From Bacteroidota bacterium (GTDB lineage: Bacteria; Bacteroidota; Bacteroidia; B-17B0; Aurantibacillaceae), in assembly GCA_025360565.1 (NCBI GenBank), contig JANYBY010000336.1, positions 1 through 10,305 of the forward strand: 10,305 nt of DNA. Direction: 5' to 3'. The first letter of the stretch is position 1, and every line of letters begins with the position of its first letter. The position numbers and the translations under genes are program-made. Shown here in pieces: positions 6,364 to 10,305 of the stretch. Below the pieces are notes generated by a model. The model worked only from the letters and a program-made list of their open reading frames with translations. It was not told where the DNA came from and did not search any database.

Positions 6364-6428
6364 TTCAATTGCTCCCACAGCATATCTTTTAGCTGAATAA
6401 TATTTTTCCCGGAGGCGGATGAGATAAA
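6360..6428 (-). pseudogene. Relic of the 3' end of a second, diverged obg gene
   Basis: Read on the minus strand, 6428-6360 encodes FISSASGKNIIQLKDMLW then EQLN and a TAG stop. The intact obg at 8641 ends FISSATGKNITQLKDMLW then AMLQ and a stop. Seventeen of 22 residues are identical, and about 49 of 69 bases match without gaps; many differences are in third codon positions, as expected for a once-functional, separately evolved gene. Further upstream in the same frame the reading (MSF, then unrelated) loses similarity and the plus-strand sequence becomes a T9SS sorting domain, so only the Obg G5 motif (SSA) and last helix remain. It has no start and cannot be functional. It is in direct orientation with the real obg, 2.2 kb away. 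Confidence 0.85.
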
Positions 6429-6696
6429 AGACATCAACGTAATATTAAAAACCACCTTATTTCCAAACCCTAATGACGGTAATTACCTATTAAGATTTAA
6501 TCAAAATATTGAAAAACAAAGCGTAGAAATCAGTATCTTTGATATTGCTGGTAAGTTAATATTAACAGAAAGTAAATTTTTAACAGGTGGTAGCGAACTT
6601 AACTTAAACAATAATTTATTGAACGGAACTTATCTCTTAAAAGTAAAACTTGAAGACGGGAGTATAGATGTTCACAGGCTTATTATTAGTAAATAA
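6421..6696 (+). pseudogene. Headless T9SS type A sorting domain (Por secretion tail) fragment
   Basis: The frame is open from 6397 to the TAA at 6694-6696 but contains no Met, so it has no start. From about 6424 it reads as a complete T9SS type A C-terminal sorting domain. It has LFPNPNDGNYLLRFN (PNP-G motif at 6463-6480), then VEISIFDIAGKLIL, then LNGTYLLKVKLEDGS and the terminal VHRLIISK. In intact proteins such a domain of about 80 residues sits at the very end of a secreted protein and directs export through the type IX machinery. Here the rest of the parent gene is missing, and the fragment begins right where the obg-tail relic ends, marking a recombination joint. Programmed use as a fusion partner is not supported by any upstream frame. 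Confidence 0.85.
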
Positions 6697-6710
6697 ACAT
6701 GATGCCCCTT

Positions 6711-6739
6711 CTTGTCTCCGCTACGGCGGAGGAGACAAG
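6711..6739. repeat. Short perfect-arm palindrome
   Basis: CTTGTCTCC (6711-6719) and GGAGACAAG (6731-6739) are exact inverted repeats around GCTACGGCGGA. It lies 14 bp after the headless sorting-domain fragment and 15 bp before a terminator-like hairpin. It is GC-richer than its surroundings and may be another small dispersed palindrome or part of a terminator-like structure. Confidence 0.6.
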
Positions 6740-6753
6740 AGATGGGCTTGTAC

Positions 6754-6786
6754 AAAAAAGCCAAGAGCTATGCTTTTGGCTTTTTT
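6754..6786. terminator. Terminator-like hairpin whose loop holds the start codon of the next gene
   Basis: AAAAAAGCCAAGAGC (6754-6768) and GCTTTTGGCTTTTTT (6772-6786) pair over 15 positions with one G-U pair and a 3-nt loop TAT. The T-run follows at once (TTTTTTGTTT). This is a textbook, possibly bidirectional, intrinsic terminator shape, fitting the end of the vanished gene whose tail is at 6421-6696. The preferred ATG of the T9SS type B gene (6770-6772) lies in the loop. Confidence 0.75.
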
Positions 6787-8536
6787 GTTTCTACTTTTTA
6801 CAATTGATCTGAATTCCCAAGTTAATTATGTTTTAAATCCCAGTTTTGAGCAGGTGGATTCTTGTCCGGCTTTTTATAATAAAATAAAAGCTTTGTATTG
6901 GGATACTTTAATAAACGGGGGAGGTTATGATCCAGATCTAATGACTACATGTTATGCAGGTACAGGGTTGTGGTCTATAGTAGGAGTTCCCAAAAATATT
7001 TTTGGCAGAAGTTATCAACAGCCGAGAACAGGAAAAAATTATCATAATTTTTTACTTTTAAGGCCGGGAAGAAATATTATAGATTACATTCAAGGCACTT
7101 TAATTAAAACGTTAGTTAAAAAAAACTATTGCATAACCTATCATGTTAACCTCACAAATAATTCTCAGTATGCAATTGATAAAATTGGAGCATATTTAGA
7201 TGATGGGAGTATTCATACGCCACCTGGGCAAACCACTTTAGTTCCAACAAGCGTGAGTAGTCCAAGTGGCGTCTTTATAAGCGATACTTTAAATTGGACT
7301 AAAGTTCAGGGCATTTATTTTGCAAAAGGAAACGAAACAAAAATTACTTTAGGGAACTTTACATTGAATGGCTCAACAAACTCCTTATTTGTTAACCCAA
7401 CGGCTGCGGATGATTATGCACTTTATTTTATTGACGATGTCTCCGTCATCGAAGCCGACCTTCCAGCATTTGCCGGAAGAGATACAGTTTTATGTACAGG
7501 AGATAGTGTTTTTATTGGCCGACCGCCGGAGATTGGTTTAGAATGTTTATGGTTTAACACTTCAACAGGCTCGGTGCAAATTGCAACCGGCGGAGGCTTG
7601 TGGGTAAAGCCCTCAACAACGCAAACTTTTATTGTTCAGCAGGATGTTTGCGGTTTAATTAAAAAAGACACCATACAGGTGCAGATAAAACCAAAGTACA
7701 CCGGCCCTGCTATTGGATTAGCGGCAAATACAGCCACAGCTTGCGCAACAAATATTATAACTTTTACGGTGAGCAATAATCCGCCGGGCACAAACACTTA
7801 CAACTGGCTACCCATCGGGGTATACTCCAACACAAACAATACAAGTGCGAGCGCGGTAATTGCACAAAGTGCCGCTTTTACAATAAACATTAACAATGCC
7901 GGGCAAAATGCGTTTTGCCCTTTTACACGCAGTGCAAGCGTGAGCGTTTCGGTTCCGGTTTTTACAGATTCTCCAACCCTCATCAGTAATTTAAATTCGG
8001 TTTGTCCGAACGATACAATTAATCTTTCTTTTTTAAATCCTGCACCGGGCAATACCGTTACTTATCAGTGGCTCCCTAAATCTTCGTTCACTTTTACAAG
8101 TGCTCTGTCGGCTAAAAGCGTAACTCAATTTGGTAATTCTTATTCGGTAAATATTTCCAGCACCGGTAACGCAAGCATTTGTCCTTTTACACGTTCATTA
8201 AGCATTTCAATTGCCGTGGCGGATACTTGTTTTAAAGAGCCGATAATTCCAAACATTTTTACACCTAATAACGATGATGCCAATGATTTGTGGAGCATTA
8301 AATTTTCTTATGGTTACTCCTTGCAAGAACTTGAAATTTATGACCGATGGGGCACTTTAATTTATAAACAGGAAAATTTAAAGTTTGATAAACAGGGTTA
8401 CGCCTTAATCGGATGGGACGGTTACACTACAAGCGGTGAGCCATGCAGCGCCGGAGTTTATTTTTATATTGTGAAATACTCCGACAGAAGTAACGCGACG
8501 AAGATTGTGAAGGGAAATGTTAGTTTGGTGAAATAA
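6770..8536 (+). CDS. Large secreted protein with T9SS type B (gliding-motility-associated) C-terminal sorting domain
   Basis: With the ATG at 6770 the protein has 588 residues. It starts with a signal peptide (MLLAFLFLLFTIDLNSQ). Residues about 18-226 begin NYVLNPSFEQVDSCP and end YALYFIDDVSV, a pattern of jelly-roll, galactose-binding-like modules in Bacteroidota exoproteins. An Ig/PKD-like segment follows (RDTVLCTGDSVFIG, about 237-308), then two similar Cys-flanked repeats of about 85-90 residues, each ending in CPFTRS (383-388 and 471-476). The end (about 493-588) is a type B sorting domain: IPNIFTPNNDDANDLWSIKF, LEIYDRWGTLIYK, GWDGY and AGVYFYIVKY. It should be exported by Sec, then across the outer membrane by T9SS, and probably serves in adhesion or glycan binding (inference). 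The frame extends upstream to an ATG at 6668, but that adds 34 residues encoded by relic and palindrome DNA and no better signal peptide. Confidence 0.85.
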   Translation: MLLAFLFLLFTIDLNSQVNYVLNPSFEQVDSCPAFYNKIKALYWDTLINGGGYDPDLMTTCYAGTGLWSIVGVPKNIFGRSYQQPRTGKNYHNFLLLRPGRNIIDYIQGTLIKTLVKKNYCITYHVNLTNNSQYAIDKIGAYLDDGSIHTPPGQTTLVPTSVSSPSGVFISDTLNWTKVQGIYFAKGNETKITLGNFTLNGSTNSLFVNPTAADDYALYFIDDVSVIEADLPAFAGRDTVLCTGDSVFIGRPPEIGLECLWFNTSTGSVQIATGGGLWVKPSTTQTFIVQQDVCGLIKKDTIQVQIKPKYTGPAIGLAANTATACATNIITFTVSNNPPGTNTYNWLPIGVYSNTNNTSASAVIAQSAAFTININNAGQNAFCPFTRSASVSVSVPVFTDSPTLISNLNSVCPNDTINLSFLNPAPGNTVTYQWLPKSSFTFTSALSAKSVTQFGNSYSVNISSTGNASICPFTRSLSISIAVADTCFKEPIIPNIFTPNNDDANDLWSIKFSYGYSLQELEIYDRWGTLIYKQENLKFDKQGYALIGWDGYTTSGEPCSAGVYFYIVKYSDRSNATKIVKGNVSLVK

Positions 8537-8539
8537 GGC

Positions 8540-8619
8540 TTATTCCTTAATAATTTTAAAAGTTTTTTGTTCTTTTTCATTGTTTATTTTTACAAAATAA
8601 ACTCCAGCACTATTGGCGC
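8540..8619 (-). pseudogene. Tail-end remnant of another T9SS type A sorting domain
   Basis: On the minus strand, 8619-8540 encodes ANSAGVYFVKINNEKEQ followed by KTFKIIKE and a TAA stop. This is the standard ending of a T9SS type A sorting domain (aGVYFVKI...KtfKIIK). Only the last 25 or so residues exist; upstream the similarity stops exactly at the repeat CAGGTCGAAGGTAGTCGAGG (8619-8638) and then at the obg stop codon. It has no start and is a relic. It is too short for certainty, but the pattern is very characteristic. Confidence 0.7.
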
Positions 8620-8640
8620 AGGTCGAAGGTAGTCGAGGTT
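8619..8640. repeat. Copy of the CAGGTCGA...AGTCGAG repeat abutting the obg stop
   Basis: CAGGTCGA (8619-8626) and AGTCGAG (8631-8637) match the outer parts of the repeat at 5197-5247 (CAGGTCGAGC and AGTCGAGACC), here separated by only 4 nt. It sits exactly between the T9SS type A remnant and the obg stop codon (8641-8643), so it marks the right-hand joint of the accessory segment. Confidence 0.55.
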
Positions 8641-9645
8641 TTACTGCAACATCGCCCACAACATATCCTTTAACTGCGTAATGTTTTTTCCTGTAGCCGA
8701 AGAAATAAAAATAAACGGAATTTTATTTTTTCCTTTGAAACGTTTATTCAGGTCTTTTTTCATTTCCTCTTCCAGCTCTTCATCCATTAAGTCACATTTT
8801 GTAATGGCTAAAAGTCTTTTTTTCTCTAATAATTCAGGATTGAATTGTTTTAATTCGTTCAATAAAATTTTATATTCATCCAAAATATCTTTTGTATCGC
8901 AGCTGATCAAAAAAAGAAGGCTCGAGTTGCGTTCAATATGTCTTAAAAAACGCAGGCCAATTCCTTTTCCTTCATGCGCCCCTTCAATAATTCCGGGTAT
9001 ATCGGCCATTACAAAACTTTTAAAATCGCGGTATTTTACAATCCCTAAATTGGGCACCAAAGTAGTGAACGCGTAATTGGCAATTTCGGGTTTAGCGGCA
9101 CTCACCACCGATAACAAAGTAGATTTTCCGGCGTTCGGAAATCCAACTAAACCAACATCGGCCAGCACTTTCAACTCTAAAACTTTCCATTCCATTTTTC
9201 CGGGTTCGCCGGGCTGCGCGTATCGCGGCGATTGCTGTGTGCTGTTCTTAAAATTAGCATTCCCTAAACCGCCCCTTCCGCCGGGTACAAAAATTATTTC
9301 CTGTCCGTCCTCTTGTATCTCAAATAAAACTTCTCCGGTTTCAGCGTCTTTTGCAATGGTTCCTAAGGGTACTTCCAGTATTTCGTCTTTGCCCTGCTTG
9401 CCGCTGCTATTGCTACTCGATCCGTTTCCGCCCTCTTCGGCAATAATGTGTTTACGGTATTTTAAGTGGATCAATGTCCACAATTGTTTATTACCTTTTA
9501 AAATTACATGCCCGCCACGCCCGCCGTTGCCTCCATCGGGCCCGCCAAATGCCGTTAATTTATCCCTGTGAAAATGCACCGAACCCGCGCCGCCTTTACC
9601 GCTGCGGCAGCAAATTTTTACATAATCAACAAAATTAGTTTCCAT
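8641..9645 (-). CDS. obgE: GTPase Obg (ObgE/CgtA), ribosome assembly factor
   Basis: This 334-residue protein is a translational GTPase that acts in late 50S assembly and stress/growth control. Residues 1-158 are the glycine-rich Obg fold (FGGPDGGNGGRGGHVILKG, VPGGRGGLGNANFKNSTQQ). The G domain follows: G1 GFPNAGKS (168-175), switch I around YAFTTLVPNLG (191-201), G3 DIPG (215-218), G4 TKCD (282-285; the family usually has NKxD) and G5 SSAT (315-318). The protein ends right after the G domain (LKDMLWAMLQ) and lacks the OCT domain of E. coli ObgE or B. subtilis Obg; a short form is usual in Bacteroidota. The start MxxxFVDYVKI is the family start. A -7-like TATCTTTG lies 8 nt upstream. It converges on the T9SS gene. 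Confidence 0.97.
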   Translation of the reverse strand: METNFVDYVKICCRSGKGGAGSVHFHRDKLTAFGGPDGGNGGRGGHVILKGNKQLWTLIHLKYRKHIIAEEGGNGSSSNSSGKQGKDEILEVPLGTIAKDAETGEVLFEIQEDGQEIIFVPGGRGGLGNANFKNSTQQSPRYAQPGEPGKMEWKVLELKVLADVGLVGFPNAGKSTLLSVVSAAKPEIANYAFTTLVPNLGIVKYRDFKSFVMADIPGIIEGAHEGKGIGLRFLRHIERNSSLLFLISCDTKDILDEYKILLNELKQFNPELLEKKRLLAITKCDLMDEELEEEMKKDLNKRFKGKNKIPFIFISSATGKNITQLKDMLWAMLQ

Positions 9646-9652
9646 TGGGGTG

Positions 9653-9660
9653 CAAAGATA
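9653..9660 (-). promoter_or_regulatory. Candidate -7 promoter element of obg
   Basis: On the minus strand TATCTTTG matches TAnnTTTG; it is followed by CACCCCA and the obg ATG, with 7 nt between the element and the start codon. Transcription from it would yield a leaderless or very short-leader mRNA. No TTG is seen at the expected -33 distance. Confidence 0.45.
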
Positions 9661-9834
9661 GAGTTAAATATGTATTAATACCTCTCTTACATAATTCATC
9701 TATTTTTTCTAATTAATGTTAAAGAATTGTCCTGTTGCAAGTGAGTACCGTGTTACTAACAAAGAGCAGTTGTAATTAAAGCAAAATTGGCAAAAAAATA
9801 AGGGCAATTTTGAGTATATTTATGTTTTCAAACT

Positions 9835-10305
9835 ATGGAATATAATACACAACAAGATCACCTGATAATTCCCGAATACGGCAGGAATATTCAAGGCATG
9901 ATAGAATTTTGCTGCACAATAAAAGACAAAGAAGAACGTAATCTTTGTGCAAAAGCCATCATTCAAGTAATGGGGCAACTTAATCCGCATTTGCGCGACG
10001 TTTCTGATTTCACACACAAATTGTGGGATCATCTTTTTATCATTTCTCAATTTAAATTGGATGTAGACAGTCCTTACCCGATACCAAGTGCCGAAACGTT
10101 TAAAGAAAAACCAAAGCGTGTTAGTTATCAAAAAGGAAAGATCCGTTTTAAGCATTACGGAAAAACCATTGAAGAGATAATCACCAAAGCAAAAAAACTT
10201 CCCGAAGGTTCCGAACGTAAAGAGTTGACAAGGCAAATAGCCAATCACTTAAAAAAATCGTATTTCAATTGGAATAAAGATAATATTACCGATGATGTTA
10301 TTTTT
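9835..10305 (+). CDS. DUF4290 protein (gene cut by right window edge)
   Basis: From the ATG at 9835 the frame is open to the last base (157 codons, no stop). The sequence begins MEYNTQQDHLIIPEYGRN and includes CTIKDKEERNLCAKAIIQVM, NPHLRDVSDFTHKLWDHLFI, FKLDVDSPYPIP and IRFKHYGKTIEEII. This matches the DUF4290 family, which is conserved and largely confined to Bacteroidota; its function is unknown. There is no signal peptide or membrane segment, so it is cytoplasmic, rich in charged helices. It is divergent from obg with 189 bp between the starts. A TATATTTA at 9815-9822 resembles a -7 element. Otherwise the gap shows nothing recognisable. Confidence 0.88.
   Translation, partial: MEYNTQQDHLIIPEYGRNIQGMIEFCCTIKDKEERNLCAKAIIQVMGQLNPHLRDVSDFTHKLWDHLFIISQFKLDVDSPYPIPSAETFKEKPKRVSYQKGKIRFKHYGKTIEEIITKAKKLPEGSERKELTRQIANHLKKSYFNWNKDNITDDVIF

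Noticed and set aside
6668..6769. Upstream ATG at 6668 as start of the T9SS type B protein
   Set aside because: The extra 34 residues overlap the sorting-domain relic in another frame and the palindrome at 6711-6739, and would place the signal peptide internally. The ATG at 6770 begins exactly at the hydrophobic signal.
8681..9571. Two end-to-end plus-strand open frames (131 and 164 codons)
   Set aside because: Both are antisense to obg, whose motifs are unmistakable. The Pro/Ser-rich composition is a mirror of the Gly-rich Obg fold.
9820..10248. Minus-strand open frame of 142 codons
   Set aside because: It is antisense to the DUF4290 gene, which shows strong family similarity in the plus frame and runs off the window edge.

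Overview
The window looks like chromosome of a member of the Bacteroidota. The evidence is: AT-rich DNA with no obvious Shine-Dalgarno sites, promoter elements of the Bacteroidota type (TTG, about 19 nt, TAnnTTTG), type IX secretion (T9SS) C-terminal sorting domains, a DUF4290 gene, an Obg GTPase without the C-terminal OCT domain, and an L21 protein with a Lys/Ala-rich tail. I cannot place it below phylum level with confidence.

Layout. On the left, two minus-strand genes: the 5' part of aspartate-semialdehyde dehydrogenase (asd, cut by the window edge) and a CvfB-type S1 RNA-binding protein. Divergent from them is an EamA/DMT permease. Then, on the plus strand, come ribosomal proteins L21 and L27 (rplU-rpmA) closed by an intrinsic terminator, a small RelE/ParE-type toxin-antitoxin pair, seryl-tRNA synthetase (serS, starting 6 bp after the toxin gene), a helical lipoprotein of unknown function whose 5' end is overwritten by a composite repeat, and the rRNA-maturation nuclease ybeY. 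A 2.2-kb accessory segment follows, dominated by one large secreted T9SS type B protein. On the right, obg runs leftward (convergent), and a DUF4290 gene runs off the right edge.

Most of the window is translation and ribosome-assembly housekeeping (L21, L27, SerS, YbeY, Obg). The most informative part is the ybeY-obg gap. Next to ybeY lies a 23-codon relic (22 residues plus stop) of the 3' end of a second, diverged obg, in the same orientation as the intact obg 2.2 kb away. The two obg tails flank a cassette with the secreted T9SS type B gene, a headless T9SS type A sorting domain on the plus strand, another type A tail on the minus strand, and short palindromic repeats. The simplest reading is that the cassette arrived by recombination together with its own obg, leaving the tail of the resident obg behind. 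Two further oddities are a terminator-like hairpin with the secreted protein's start codon in its loop, and a hairpin repeat that has become, or destroyed, the N-terminus of the lipoprotein.
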